Positions 21,301-36,700 of a stretch of DNA of 64,000 bases are shown here, piece after piece. The position numbers and the translations under genes are program-made. Source of the stretch: Colletes latitarsis (lineage: Eukaryota > Arthropoda > Insecta > Hymenoptera > Colletidae); the NCBI RefSeq assembly GCF_051014445.1, contig NC_135141.1, positions 124,001 through 188,000 of the forward strand, read 5' to 3'. The notes under the pieces are model-generated. The model saw only the letters and a program-made list of their open reading frames with translations, did no database searches and was not told the origin of the DNA. Each line of letters begins with the position of its first letter. The stretch's first letter is position 1.

Positions 21301-23064
21301 GTTTCAAATCGTTCTGGAAAAATTATTTTCGGTTGCGGAGGTAAATTATAATCATTTTCGGTGAATAGACATACTCCCGAAATCTTACCCACTTTCGAGA
21401 AAAAATTCAGTATTGGCGGAACTTTAAACGTTAATAACTTTTTAACGAAGCCACCATCAACAAATTGGTATTCTTGATTTTCGTCTTATTTTGGCCTCTA
21501 GAATCTCCCATTAATATTTTTCCCAAGGGTGGCCGAACACCCTTATATATATGTATGTATGTATGTATGTATAACAGAAAACAAAAAAACAAAAAAACAC
21601 AAAAAATATTATTTTAATTTAACGCAACCTTAATTTAATAAATTATAATTTCTAATAATATATTTTTTCATGTAAAGCCACTATATTTCTTTCATTGTTC
21701 TTTCGCGTCATTACTTTAAGGTAATTTAGGTTTTAAATATGTTAAGCAAAAATCATGTTATCCAGTGCTGTACAAAGTTTTATGTTTTCGCAATTTTCTT
21801 ATCGTGTTAGAGCGAAAGCGTGTTATAGGGGATATGATGCCGTGTTGTAGGGGACAAGCATCCCTGTATAGGGAAATTCTCTTTTACAAATGTCGACGGA
21901 ATCCCGACGTAACACCTGTATCCACGAGTTGTTATTAATGAAGTTGAAGGTAGACGATCAACCAAGATTCACACGTAACCAGTCTTCCGAATTCAAGGAC
22001 ACTTCAATTTGGCGACAAGCATGGGATGCTGCTCACGAAATACACGAAACTTTCGTCGTGAGAGTAGCACGTGAAATTTACTTACATAACCTAAATCGAG
22101 CACGTACTCTACCTCACTTACGGGCACGAACGTAAGGCGATTTATACAGTCGATATCGCCGATTTTTACAAAAGGTAAGTTTTAACATTTAAGTAAACAA
22201 AGCCTCTGTAAGTTTTATTTTCCATACTTCAAAAGTAAAAATAAATGCATGAAAAAAGAAAAAAACGTTCTTGACAAGTCCTATAAAATACTTGAGTTCA
22301 GTTTGTTCATAATTCATCGGTAAAAGAATCTAACTCTATAACAATCCGATACACAAGATATAAAGTCAGTTTCTCCTTTCATTATTAGATGCGTTGACTT
22401 TAATTTTATAAATTATGATGATAAGTATGATGATTTTACAGAAAGAGTTTATTTTTAATATTAAAGATTTCCTATATAAAGACAAGAAGGATATTTTTAC
22501 CAATATCTATCTATCTATCTTAATATTCTTCACCCACTTGGCCCACTTACTTTAACGAGTCTGAGTAAATCATCAGTACTATCAGTACTATCATTTATTA
22601 ATAAAAATAATAGTTGGATAACATAGAACTTAATATTATTAGTCACACCACTAATAAAATGAATCTGCGATTCCATATCCAAAGATATAGTATAAGCTAG
22701 AAAATTCAGATTATTCAAGTTACTTCTATCACTCGTCAAATTTTTTATGAAATTCTATGCTAATTCATGCTCTTTAAAATATAATTATAATCTACTGGGA
22801 CTTTTAGTTAACTTATGTTTTAATGAATCAATAATCAAAGTATCTATAATTAATATTAAAATCAAATAAGAGTAGTCGAAATAGTATTAATATTTACTAT
22901 CAGTCTCTGATATTTAAATTTTATTAAATATTTTAAATCTGTTATCACCTTGTTCAAATAATTTATTACTAGCTTTGATAAAATAGATTTTGGGATGGAT
23001 TTTTTAAGAATGGAATAAAAGGAATTCAGTTGTGAATTTTTATGAGGAATAAAGGGATATTATT
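15381..23064. repeat. Macrosatellite unit, copy 3 (7684 bp)
   Basis: Has the short form at the 2-base site, which creates TATAAAA at 19925-19931, and two AAAAAAAC units (21583-21598). Internal parts: truncated transposon 17039-17626, Pol III-like segment 18101-18186, minus-strand open frame 19230-19466, 39-codon frame 20122-20241, TIR element 20329-21544, 81-codon frame 21890-22135. Confidence 0.98.
20329..21544. mobile_element. Non-autonomous TIR DNA transposon, copy 3
   Basis: Complete 1216-base copy with both terminal repeats, in the unit with the short form at the 2-base site, which lies about 400 bases to its left. Confidence 0.85.
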
Positions 23065-26000
23065 ATACTATCAACATGTATATCGTTCTTTAACTTGCCC
23101 ATTTAGATATTTATATACTTGTATAAATATAAACCCACACTAAAATCATGTAAATATCTAAATCATTTTTAAATCTATGATTTGGAAAATTTTAGGGACT
23201 TGGAACTTAATTAATCTTTTATCTTACAGTTTTATCACACTTTAGAAGATAAAAATCATAATAATAATTTAATTTATTTTGCATAAAAACAGTCCTCTTC
23301 GTGCCTTTATATTTTCATTTTCTATGACCAAAAATTCGAAATTCGTTTCATTTTTACAAAAAAAGTGATTGGGATGTCCCCCAATCACTTATAAGTATCA
23401 TTTGTCGATTATCTTAAATATCTTATTATATTTTTTCTATACTAAATTTTCAAACCTCTTTACCTTGATATCTTCTTTTTCATGTAATTTGAATACTTTT
23501 CTAAAGTAATCTTTTGTAAAATGTTCTGTTAATCTAAATTATCTAATAAATCTATATCAGAATTAGTTAATTCTGTTGTAAGATAAGTGAAAAATCAATG
23601 AAGACGAAGTTGCCAATATCAATTAAGTCAACTACTTTTGGTAATACATTTGGTTAAACATTCTTTCTTATTTTTTATCTCTGAATTTCGAGATTACACA
23701 GATTAAAAAAATTTGTCTCTCTTTATTATTGTATCTATTTTTTCAGAGGGTAAATAGGTTCGTCATCCCCTTCTTCATTTGGCTTATCTTCATTTTCTTT
23801 CTTTCTTTCTCTATTTGAAATTTGAAAAGTCTATCCTTCTTTTATTAACTTAACCCAGACCTAACCAGACCACAATTCATCTTTCATATATTACTTCTAA
23901 ATTCTTTCTTATTAATACTTTTCTGTATTAAAAAGTAAGTAGTCTTTCATGTGATGCTTATTCAACATTCTTACTACAGCTTGGTGTTGTTGTTGTTTCT
24001 TTTTTTTACCAAGAATAAAGTTATTTAAGAAGTTTATGCAGAAAATTTCACGTGAAAAATTTATTTTCTTAGAAAAGTACAACGTAGAACTACTATATAT
24101 GATATGTTGTTTGTTTATAAAATCATCAATAACTACGTATAAATATGGAATTATTCTATATTCTAACATTTTTCAATAATTGTATTAACCATATATCCAA
24201 GCTAACCAGTTTAGCCAGCATATGGACTTCTTTAACAGTTCTCCGTATTCCTTCAAATAGCATGTCATTAGTGTTGTACGCACTGCATCTCATATTATAC
24301 GCAATTAATGTGACTTTTATACATATTATGCAACTGTATTATATCAACAAAGGGTGTAGAAACCCGTAAATAAATAAATAAATAAAGAAGTATTAAAAAG
24401 AGGGTAACGTGGAACTTGAAATGATTTTTTAGTTATTTTCTTTGGATATTAAAGTAGATTTCATTGGATGTAAGAGTAGATGTAATTGGACAGTTAAGTA
24501 TTTTTTATTATACTGTTAAAGCAATGTGTTTTAAGGGGAGGAGGTTTAAACACCTCGCCTAACCTAACCTCGTCCGGATCTCGAGGGAAGGAACGCTGGG
24601 CAAATGGAAAATAATCGGTGCAAGTTGAATTTATTTTCGCTTAGTCGCCTTATACGATTAAGCCGTTTATTTCTTCTTAAATTTTACTCTTAATTACAAT
24701 AGATAGAAGAAAATAATTTTCTAATTTGTTGATGGCGACTTCGTTAAAAAGTAATTATTCCGTCGGTAAAATGCGCAAGATTTCGGGGGTAAAATGATTG
24801 TAATTGACCCCCGCAACCGCAAATAATTTTTCCAAAACGATTTGAATTGAATTTGTTTTCCCGTCGAACAACCGTTTTCACACCTTCTCGAATTTTTTTC
24901 TAGAAAGTGGGTAGGATTTCTGGGGTATGTCTAGTCACCAAAAATGATTGTAATTGACCCCCACAGCTAACAATATTTTTTTCAGAACGATTTGAAATAT
25001 TTTAATTTCGTCGAAAAATTTCACACCTTCTCGAATTTTTTTCTAGAAAGTGGGTAGGATTTCGAGGGTATGTGTCATTTGGTCACAATTACCAAAAATG
25101 ATTGTAATTGACCCCCGCAACCGAAAATAATTTTTCCAAAACGATTTGAATTGAATTTTTTGTTTCTCTGTCACCTAATTAGATTTTCGGTAAGGAATTT
25201 TTTTCTCGAAAATGCGTAGGATCTCGGGGGTATGTGTAATGACCAAAAATTATTGCAATTTACCCTCACAACCGAAAATAATTTTTTTAGAACGATTTGA
25301 AAAATTTTTTACCTCTTGTTTTGTAGTTGTTCCTTCCGATCCATAGGATTTAAAAGATTTATGAAAAATCTTTTAAATGTTTCATATAAATCTTGGCAAG
25401 AATTAAATTTTCTGTAAAAAAAAATTAAATAAATTTGTTCTCTGCCTTCTCTAGAAAAGAAAAAATTAAATGAGATGAAATCTTATACATTACATGCTTA
25501 CTTAAATCGCATTGAAAACGAATACCACAAATGTTTCAGAATAATCTGCAAAATGGTCTCACTCGCAAAGGGTTAATTGAGAAATAAATGTTTGGTAATT
25601 GAAAACAGGTAAGCAGGTTATTAACCAGCTGTTTTTTTCGCTAAGACAAATTGAAAACTCGGTTCTAACAAGGAAAAGTTGGAATGGTACCCGGTTTTGG
25701 GTTAGGTTTTACTTTAAGATATGTATTATTAAAGTTATTACAGGTACTATTTTCCGAAATAGAACTATATTCTATTCACCACTAATCAGCGTGGCCGTGA
25801 GTGATAAGGTGTTTGCCTGCAAGTTCGAGCTTCTTCTTTTGCTCTGCAGATTCGAACCCTGGTAGAAGAAATCTTTTTTTTATTTTTTCAATCATATTTT
25901 CGTACAATCAAGTACACATAACATGTGACATTATATTTTTGTATGCCCTTCGAATATTTCTTTTTTTTTAAGTTGAATTTAACCAAAATTACATTTATAA

Positions 26001-29000
26001 CATAATATGTTATTTTCAATGTACGAAGTACATGAATCTGAAAAATGATGGTACTTTTCGTAAAAACAGTCAAAACATAAAAATTTCAAGCACCACGTGC
26101 ATCTAACGAAAGTTCTGTTTTCACAGAAATTACAGAAATTATTTTCTATTTAATGATGATGATGGTGGAATGGAATGACCGCTTCATTTACATTGATAAA
26201 ATGTGAACGATTTTCGGATAGTCGTACCTCGTACTTTTTACCTTATACTTGAGGTAAAAAGGGGTATAACCGGGTAAAACAGTTTTATGACATTACCTGC
26301 TAACTCATGTTACTGTTCTGATGAAAATGAAACGCTATGTTTTGTATTCGACTATGTCCTTTTAAAATTTTTAATCCAACCCATACTTTGTATTAAACTG
26401 GTAAACGGGATCACTTTTCTTTTGTGGTTTAAACGGTTTGGTGGTGCACGTTATTAATTTTGATGGATCGATACAATTATTTTTTTATGCAAAGTTAAGC
26501 CAAATCAAACTAGTTAATATATATTTAGTTCGTCATAACAAATTGATAATTATACGGTTATCTAAAAACATATCGAGGAAAATCATTATTAATTAATTTC
26601 TGCAACTATTAATTCTACTACTAAGTTTTGTTTATGTTATAAAAATAAGATAATAACTCTTCTTATTGAAAAATCCCACAGCGTGCACGATACTGGCAAA
26701 GAGTGGATTCTCATTTTAATTTATTAATTTTCAATCTTAAACTATTGATTTTGAAAAATCGTATTAATAATATACATATGTTACGCTCACATATAAGAAT
26801 AATAATAAGAAAAAAATTTCTTTTTTTTTTCAATAATTAAAATATGATCAGGGGGTTTTAAAACCCATTTATTTTCGTAAAATAAATTTTACAAAATTTC
26901 TTTTTCAAACTACTTACGTACTTTGCTTATGTGCGCCTACATCGTCATGTGCGTCGGAAAGTAAAAATGCCTGGGCAGTCAGTCGAGAATCTCGACTCGA
27001 GATTCCAAATCGTATGCCGTTGACGGGAGGTCGGATTTCAGTTGTTAAGAGCGAGAAGGCAAATGTGAGCCTTTCTCTCTCGACTCTCACGAGGCGGTCC
27101 GAAATTACTTCGGGCAGCGTCAGTTTGCCTTTGTCGACTTTCCGAAACATTACGAGCTCACGTACGCGTGAGAGAGCACACTATGCCTTCGGTGCACTTC
27201 TGGCACCTCTGATTTCAGACACTTCCTCTAAACCAATCAAAAAACTTTTCGAACAAAAGTTACACAGAAATGACAACACTTGACAAGAAATTGCAATAGT
27301 AGAAATTAGCAAAACAGTTTTTATTCAACAAAAAATCAAGGTCGTTTCAATTTTTTTTTAACAAAAATATATAATTTTAAATATATAATCGATTTGTTTG
27401 TTGTATCTTTGTATTCTCTTTAAAAAAAAAGTGTAAGAGGTCTTAGGTCGAAAATTGACTGGAATTCTTTAGAAGCTATGATTTTTCTTCCGAATTCCCA
27501 TTCACGCGACACACTGTCTCCGCTCCGCCGCCCCCGGAGGAGGATTAAACTTCATTAAATAAACGAAATACAGTTTGAAACCCTCCTATAACACGGTAGA
27601 TCGGTTCCTATAAAATGCCGTGTTGTCTGAAACCGTGTTATATGAGACCTAACCCAGAGCCAGTTCACTCGAAAAGGGAGGGGAGTTATGGTCCGAAAAC
27701 TTATTAAAAACGAATATTTTTTTTTAATTCAATGACAGAATTTACCACACAGTATTTGTTTAAATAAGTAATATATTTAACATAACAGGAAATAATTAAA
27801 TAAATATGAATGAGCGCAAGCAGGCTGTTGCAGCTCGTAATGCAAATCAAAACGTAACATACGAGAAACGTCGCGAGAAGGCGTCCCCAAGACGAAAGAA
27901 ACAAAACCGTCAACGATGTGAATGACGCGCATCTCAACGACCCATTTTATATCAAACACATATAGATCGCTTTCTCACATTCTACATAAGCAATTTAATT
28001 TTTCTATGTATACAGGGTGTTCGACCACCCCTGGGAAAAATTTTAATGGGAGATTCTAGAGGCCAAAATAAGACGAAAATCAAGAATACCAATTTGTTGA
28101 TGGAGGCTTCGTTAAAACGTTATTAACAATTAAATTAAAAAATTTCAAATCGTTTTGGAAAAATTATTTTCGGTTGCCAATTCGGGGGTCAAGTACAATC
28201 ATTTTTTATGAATACACATATCCCCGACAATCCTACCCTCCTTCGAGAAAAAAAGTTCGGGTAGGTGGTGAAATTTCTCGGCGAAAAAAAAAATTTTTCA
28301 AATCGTTCTAAAAAAATTATTTCCGATTGCAAGGGTCGATTATAATCATTTTTTATGAATAGATATACCCCGGAAATCCTACCCAGTTTGGAGAAAAAAA
28401 TTCGAGAAGGTGTGAAATTTTTCAACAAAATTAAAAAATTTTAAATCGTTCTAAAAAAATTATTTCTGATTGCAGGGACCAATTATAATAATTTTTGGTC
28501 GATAGACATACCCTCGAAATCGTAACCATTTTCGAGAAAAAAATTCCTTACCGAAAATATAATTTCAGGCGAAAAATGCTTCCCGTAAATTTTATGTTTG
28601 AATCTTTAAAACACCATAACTTCTGAACGGATTGGACGATTTTAATGTTAAAAAAGCCAAACGCCGCGTATTTTAGTGTAGAATATGTAACAATTGTAAA
28701 AATATTGGAAAGGTTGTTCCTTGGCCCCGTAATGTTAGAAAACCCCCATAAAAATGGTCCAATTTTCAACTTAGATAGCCATAACTCCTATAATAGTGAA
28801 TATATTTCAATGAAACTTTTTTCTCAAGTAGAGCCCATAGGTACCTACAAAAAAGTATTAAACAACTTTTCTGTAGGACGTCAAGCGAAATTATTAAAAA
28901 TCAAAAACGAATTTTTAAGAAAAATCAACAGGGGATAGGTAGGTAGGTAGGTAGGTGCCTAAATTTTGTCGGCGAAATTGAAAAGTTTCAAATCGTTCTG

Positions 29001-30756
29001 GAAAAATTATTTTCGGTTGCGGAGGTAAATTATAATCATTTTCGGTGAATAGACATACTCCCGAAATCTTACCCACTTTCGAGAAAAAATTCAGTATTGG
29101 CGGAACTTTAAACGTTAATAACTTTTTAACGAAGCCACCATCAACAAATTGGTATTCTTGATTTTCGTCTTATTTTGGCCTCTAGAATCTCCCATTAATA
29201 TTTTTCCCAAGGGTGGCCGAACACCCTTATATATATGTATGTATGTATGTATGTATAACAGAAAACAAAAAAACAAAAAAACAAAAAAACACAAAAAATA
29301 TTATTTTAATTTAACGCAACCTTAATTTAATAAATTATAATTTCTAATAATATATTTTTTCATGTAAAGCCACTATATTTCTTTCATTGTTCTTTCGCGT
29401 CATTACTTTAAGGTAATTTAGGTTTTAAATATGTTAAGCAAAAATCATGTTATCCAGTGCTGTACAAAGTTTTATGTTTTCGCAATTTTCTTATCGTGTT
29501 AGAGCGAAAGCGTGTTATAGGGGATATGATGCCGTGTTGTAGGGGACAAGCATCCCTGTATAGGGAAATTCTCTTTTACAAATGTCGACGGAATCCCGAC
29601 GTAACACCTGTATCCACGAGTTGTTATTAATGAAGTTGAAGGTAGACGATCAACCAAGATTCACACGTAACCAGTCTTCCGAATTCAAGGACACTTCAAT
29701 TTGGCGACAAGCATGGGATGCTGCTCACGAAATACACGAAACTTTCGTCGTGAGAGTAGCACGTGAAATTTACTTACATAACCTAAATCGAGCACGTACT
29801 CTACCTCACTTACGGGCACGAACGTAAGGCGATTTATACAGTCGATATCGCCGATTTTTACAAAAGGTAAGTTTTAACATTTAAGTAAACAAAGCCTCTG
29901 TAAGTTTTATTTTCCATACTTCAAAAGTAAAAATAAATGCATGAAAAAAGAAAAAAACGTTCTTGACAAGTCCTATAAAATACTTGAGTTCAGTTTGTTC
30001 ATAATTCATCGGTAAAAGAATCTAACTCTATAACAATCCGATACACAAGATATAAAGTCAGTTTCTCCTTTCATTATTAGATGCGTTGACTTTAATTTTA
30101 TAAATTATGATGATAAGTATGATGATTTTACAGAAAGAGTTTATTTTTAATATTAAAGATTTCCTATATAAAGACAAGAAGGATATTTTTACCAATATCT
30201 ATCTATCTATCTTAATATTCTTCACCCACTTGGCCCACTTACTTTAACGAGTCTGAGTAAATCATCAGTACTATCAGTACTATCATTTATTAATAAAAAT
30301 AATAGTTGGATAACATAGAACTTAATATTATTAGTCACACCACTAATAAAATGAATCTGCGATTCCATATCCAAAGATATAGTATAAGCTAGAAAATTCA
30401 GATTATTCAAGTTACTTCTATCACTCGTCAAATTTTTTATGAAATTCTATGCTAATTCATGCTCTTTAAAATATAATTATAATCTACTGGGACTTTTAGT
30501 TAACTTATGTTTTAATGAATCAATAATCAAAGTATCTATAATTAATATTAAAATCAAATAAGAGTAGTCGAAATAGTATTAATATTTACTATCAGTCTCT
30601 GATATTTAAATTTTATTAAATATTTTAAATCTGTTATCACCTTGTTCAAATAATTTATTACTAGCTTTGATAAAATAGATTTTGGGATGGATTTTTTAAG
30701 AATGGAATAAAAGGAATTCAGTTGTGAATTTTTATGAGGAATAAAGGGATATTATT
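23065..30756. repeat. Macrosatellite unit, copy 4 (7692 bp)
   Basis: Short form at the 2-base site (TATAAAA at 27609-27615) combined with three AAAAAAAC units (29267-29290), a combination seen in no other copy. Internal parts: truncated transposon 24723-25310, Pol III-like segment 25785-25870, minus-strand open frame 26914-27150, 39-codon frame 27806-27925, TIR element 28013-29228, 81-codon frame 29582-29827. Confidence 0.98.
28013..29228. mobile_element. Non-autonomous TIR DNA transposon, copy 4
   Basis: Complete copy. It lies between the two variable sites of the one unit that pairs the short 2-base form with three AAAAAAAC units, so a possible exchange point falls in or near this element. 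Confidence 0.85.
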
Positions 30757-33700
30757 ATACTATCAACATGTATATCGTTCTTTAACTTGCCCATTTAGAT
30801 ATTTATATACTTGTATAAATATAAACCCACACTAAAATCATGTAAATATCTAAATCATTTTTAAATCTATGATTTGGAAAATTTTAGGGACTTGGAACTT
30901 AATTAATCTTTTATCTTACAGTTTTATCACACTTTAGAAGATAAAAATCATAATAATAATTTAATTTATTTTGCATAAAAACAGTCCTCTTCGTGCCTTT
31001 ATATTTTCATTTTCTATGACCAAAAATTCGAAATTCGTTTCATTTTTACAAAAAAAGTGATTGGGATGTCCCCCAATCACTTATAAGTATCATTTGTCGA
31101 TTATCTTAAATATCTTATTATATTTTTTCTATACTAAATTTTCAAACCTCTTTACCTTGATATCTTCTTTTTCATGTAATTTGAATACTTTTCTAAAGTA
31201 ATCTTTTGTAAAATGTTCTGTTAATCTAAATTATCTAATAAATCTATATCAGAATTAGTTAATTCTGTTGTAAGATAAGTGAAAAATCAATGAAGACGAA
31301 GTTGCCAATATCAATTAAGTCAACTACTTTTGGTAATACATTTGGTTAAACATTCTTTCTTATTTTTTATCTCTGAATTTCGAGATTACACAGATTAAAA
31401 AAATTTGTCTCTCTTTATTATTGTATCTATTTTTTCAGAGGGTAAATAGGTTCGTCATCCCCTTCTTCATTTGGCTTATCTTCATTTTCTTTCTTTCTTT
31501 CTCTATTTGAAATTTGAAAAGTCTATCCTTCTTTTATTAACTTAACCCAGACCTAACCAGACCACAATTCATCTTTCATATATTACTTCTAAATTCTTTC
31601 TTATTAATACTTTTCTGTATTAAAAAGTAAGTAGTCTTTCATGTGATGCTTATTCAACATTCTTACTACAGCTTGGTGTTGTTGTTGTTTCTTTTTTTTA
31701 CCAAGAATAAAGTTATTTAAGAAGTTTATGCAGAAAATTTCACGTGAAAAATTTATTTTCTTAGAAAAGTACAACGTAGAACTACTATATATGATATGTT
31801 GTTTGTTTATAAAATCATCAATAACTACGTATAAATATGGAATTATTCTATATTCTAACATTTTTCAATAATTGTATTAACCATATATCCAAGCTAACCA
31901 GTTTAGCCAGCATATGGACTTCTTTAACAGTTCTCCGTATTCCTTCAAATAGCATGTCATTAGTGTTGTACGCACTGCATCTCATATTATACGCAATTAA
32001 TGTGACTTTTATACATATTATGCAACTGTATTATATCAACAAAGGGTGTAGAAACCCGTAAATAAATAAATAAATAAAGAAGTATTAAAAAGAGGGTAAC
32101 GTGGAACTTGAAATGATTTTTTAGTTATTTTCTTTGGATATTAAAGTAGATTTCATTGGATGTAAGAGTAGATGTAATTGGACAGTTAAGTATTTTTTAT
32201 TATACTGTTAAAGCAATGTGTTTTAAGGGGAGGAGGTTTAAACACCTCGCCTAACCTAACCTCGTCCGGATCTCGAGGGAAGGAACGCTGGGCAAATGGA
32301 AAATAATCGGTGCAAGTTGAATTTATTTTCGCTTAGTCGCCTTATACGATTAAGCCGTTTATTTCTTCTTAAATTTTACTCTTAATTACAATAGATAGAA
32401 GAAAATAATTTTCTAATTTGTTGATGGCGACTTCGTTAAAAAGTAATTATTCCGTCGGTAAAATGCGCAAGATTTCGGGGGTAAAATGATTGTAATTGAC
32501 CCCCGCAACCGCAAATAATTTTTCCAAAACGATTTGAATTGAATTTGTTTTCCCGTCGAACAACCGTTTTCACACCTTCTCGAATTTTTTTCTAGAAAGT
32601 GGGTAGGATTTCTGGGGTATGTCTAGTCACCAAAAATGATTGTAATTGACCCCCACAGCTAACAATATTTTTTTCAGAACGATTTGAAATATTTTAATTT
32701 CGTCGAAAAATTTCACACCTTCTCGAATTTTTTTCTAGAAAGTGGGTAGGATTTCGAGGGTATGTGTCATTTGGTCACAATTACCAAAAATGATTGTAAT
32801 TGACCCCCGCAACCGAAAATAATTTTTCCAAAACGATTTGAATTGAATTTTTTGTTTCTCTGTCACCTAATTAGATTTTCGGTAAGGAATTTTTTTCTCG
32901 AAAATGCGTAGGATCTCGGGGGTATGTGTAATGACCAAAAATTATTGCAATTTACCCTCACAACCGAAAATAATTTTTTTAGAACGATTTGAAAAATTTT
33001 TTACCTCTTGTTTTGTAGTTGTTCCTTCCGATCCATAGGATTTAAAAGATTTATGAAAAATCTTTTAAATGTTTCATATAAATCTTGGCAAGAATTAAAT
33101 TTTCTGTAAAAAAAAATTAAATAAATTTGTTCTCTGCCTTCTCTAGAAAAGAAAAAATTAAATGAGATGAAATCTTATACATTACATGCTTACTTAAATC
33201 GCATTGAAAACGAATACCACAAATGTTTCAGAATAATCTGCAAAATGGTCTCACTCGCAAAGGGTTAATTGAGAAATAAATGTTTGGTAATTGAAAACAG
33301 GTAAGCAGGTTATTAACCAGCTGTTTTTTTCGCTAAGACAAATTGAAAACTCGGTTCTAACAAGGAAAAGTTGGAATGGTACCCGGTTTTGGGTTAGGTT
33401 TTACTTTAAGATATGTATTATTAAAGTTATTACAGGTACTATTTTCCGAAATAGAACTATATTCTATTCACCACTAATCAGCGTGGCCGTGAGTGATAAG
33501 GTGTTTGCCTGCAAGTTCGAGCTTCTTCTTTTGCTCTGCAGATTCGAACCCTGGTAGAAGAAATCTTTTTTTTATTTTTTCAATCATATTTTCGTACAAT
33601 CAAGTACACATAACATGTGACATTATATTTTTGTATGCCCTTCGAATATTTCTTTTTTTTTAAGTTGAATTTAACCAAAATTACATTTATAACATAATAT

Positions 33701-36700
33701 GTTATTTTCAATGTACGAAGTACATGAATCTGAAAAATGATGGTACTTTTCGTAAAAACAGTCAAAACATAAAAATTTCAAGCACCACGTGCATCTAACG
33801 AAAGTTCTGTTTTCACAGAAATTACAGAAATTATTTTCTATTTAATGATGATGATGGTGGAATGGAATGACCGCTTCATTTACATTGATAAAATGTGAAC
33901 GATTTTCGGATAGTCGTACCTCGTACTTTTTACCTTATACTTGAGGTAAAAAGGGGTATAACCGGGTAAAACAGTTTTATGACATTACCTGCTAACTCAT
34001 GTTACTGTTCTGATGAAAATGAAACGCTATGTTTTGTATTCGACTATGTCCTTTTAAAATTTTTAATCCAACCCATACTTTGTATTAAACTGGTAAACGG
34101 GATCACTTTTCTTTTGTGGTTTAAACGGTTTGGTGGTGCACGTTATTAATTTTGATGGATCGATACAATTATTTTTTTATGCAAAGTTAAGCCAAATCAA
34201 ACTAGTTAATATATATTTAGTTCGTCATAACAAATTGATAATTATACGGTTATCTAAAAACATATCGAGGAAAATCATTATTAATTAATTTCTGCAACTA
34301 TTAATTCTACTACTAAGTTTTGTTTATGTTATAAAAATAAGATAATAACTCTTCTTATTGAAAAATCCCACAGCGTGCACGATACTGGCAAAGAGTGGAT
34401 TCTCATTTTAATTTATTAATTTTCAATCTTAAACTATTGATTTTGAAAAATCGTATTAATAATATACATATGTTACGCTCACATATAAGAATAATAATAA
34501 GAAAAAAATTTCTTTTTTTTTTCAATAATTAAAATATGATCAGGGGGTTTTAAAACCCATTTATTTTCGTAAAATAAATTTTACAAAATTTCTTTTTCAA
34601 ACTACTTACGTACTTTGCTTATGTGCGCCTACATCGTCATGTGCGTCGGAAAGTAAAAATGCCTGGGCAGTCAGTCGAGAATCTCGACTCGAGATTCCAA
34701 ATCGTATGCCGTTGACGGGAGGTCGGATTTCAGTTGTTAAGAGCGAGAAGGCAAATGTGAGCCTTTCTCTCTCGACTCTCACGAGGCGGTCCGAAATTAC
34801 TTCGGGCAGCGTCAGTTTGCCTTTGTCGACTTTCCGAAACATTACGAGCTCACGTACGCGTGAGAGAGCACACTATGCCTTCGGTGCACTTCTGGCACCT
34901 CTGATTTCAGACACTTCCTCTAAACCAATCAAAAAACTTTTCGAACAAAAGTTACACAGAAATGACAACACTTGACAAGAAATTGCAATAGTAGAAATTA
35001 GCAAAACAGTTTTTATTCAACAAAAAATCAAGGTCGTTTCAATTTTTTTTTAACAAAAATATATAATTTTAAATATATAATCGATTTGTTTGTTGTATCT
35101 TTGTATTCTCTTTAAAAAAAAAGTGTAAGAGGTCTTAGGTCGAAAATTGACTGGAATTCTTTAGAAGCTATGATTTTTCTTCCGAATTCCCATTCACGCG
35201 ACACACTGTCTCCGCTCCGCCGCCCCCGGAGGAGGATTAAACTTCATTAAATAAACGAAATACAGTTTGAAACCCTCCTATAACACGGTAGATCGGTTCC
35301 TATTACAAATGCCGTGTTGTCTGAAACCGTGTTATATGAGACCTAACCCAGAGCCAGTTCACTCGAAAAGGGAGGGGAGTTATGGTCCGAAAACTTATTA
35401 AAAACGAATATTTTTTTTTAATTCAATGACAGAATTTACCACACAGTATTTGTTTAAATAAGTAATATATTTAACATAACAGGAAATAATTAAATAAATA
35501 TGAATGAGCGCAAGCAGGCTGTTGCAGCTCGTAATGCAAATCAAAACGTAACATACGAGAAACGTCGCGAGAAGGCGTCCCCAAGACGAAAGAAACAAAA
35601 CCGTCAACGATGTGAATGACGCGCATCTCAACGACCCATTTTATATCAAACACATATAGATCGCTTTCTCACATTCTACATAAGCAATTTAATTTTTCTA
35701 TGTATACAGGGTGTTCGACCACCCCTGGGAAAAATTTTAATGGGAGATTCTAGAGGCCAAAATAAGACGAAAATCAAGAATACCAATTTGTTGATGGAGG
35801 CTTCGTTAAAACGTTATTAACAATTAAATTAAAAAATTTCAAATCGTTTTGGAAAAATTATTTTCGGTTGCCAATTCGGGGGTCAAGTACAATCATTTTT
35901 TATGAATACACATATCCCCGACAATCCTACCCTCCTTCGAGAAAAAAAGTTCGGGTAGGTGGTGAAATTTCTCGGCGAAAAAAAAAATTTTTCAAATCGT
36001 TCTAAAAAAATTATTTCCGATTGCAAGGGTCGATTATAATCATTTTTTATGAATAGATATACCCCGGAAATCCTACCCAGTTTGGAGAAAAAAATTCGAG
36101 AAGGTGTGAAATTTTTCAACAAAATTAAAAAATTTTAAATCGTTCTAAAAAAATTATTTCTGATTGCAGGGACCAATTATAATAATTTTTGGTCGATAGA
36201 CATACCCTCGAAATCGTAACCATTTTCGAGAAAAAAATTCCTTACCGAAAATATAATTTCAGGCGAAAAATGCTTCCCGTAAATTTTATGTTTGAATCTT
36301 TAAAACACCATAACTTCTGAACGGATTGGACGATTTTAATGTTAAAAAAGCCAAACGCCGCGTATTTTAGTGTAGAATATGTAACAATTGTAAAAATATT
36401 GGAAAGGTTGTTCCTTGGCCCCGTAATGTTAGAAAACCCCCATAAAAATGGTCCAATTTTCAACTTAGATAGCCATAACTCCTATAATAGTGAATATATT
36501 TCAATGAAACTTTTTTCTCAAGTAGAGCCCATAGGTACCTACAAAAAAGTATTAAACAACTTTTCTGTAGGACGTCAAGCGAAATTATTAAAAATCAAAA
36601 ACGAATTTTTAAGAAAAATCAACAGGGGATAGGTAGGTAGGTAGGTAGGTGCCTAAATTTTGTCGGCGAAATTGAAAAGTTTCAAATCGTTCTGGAAAAA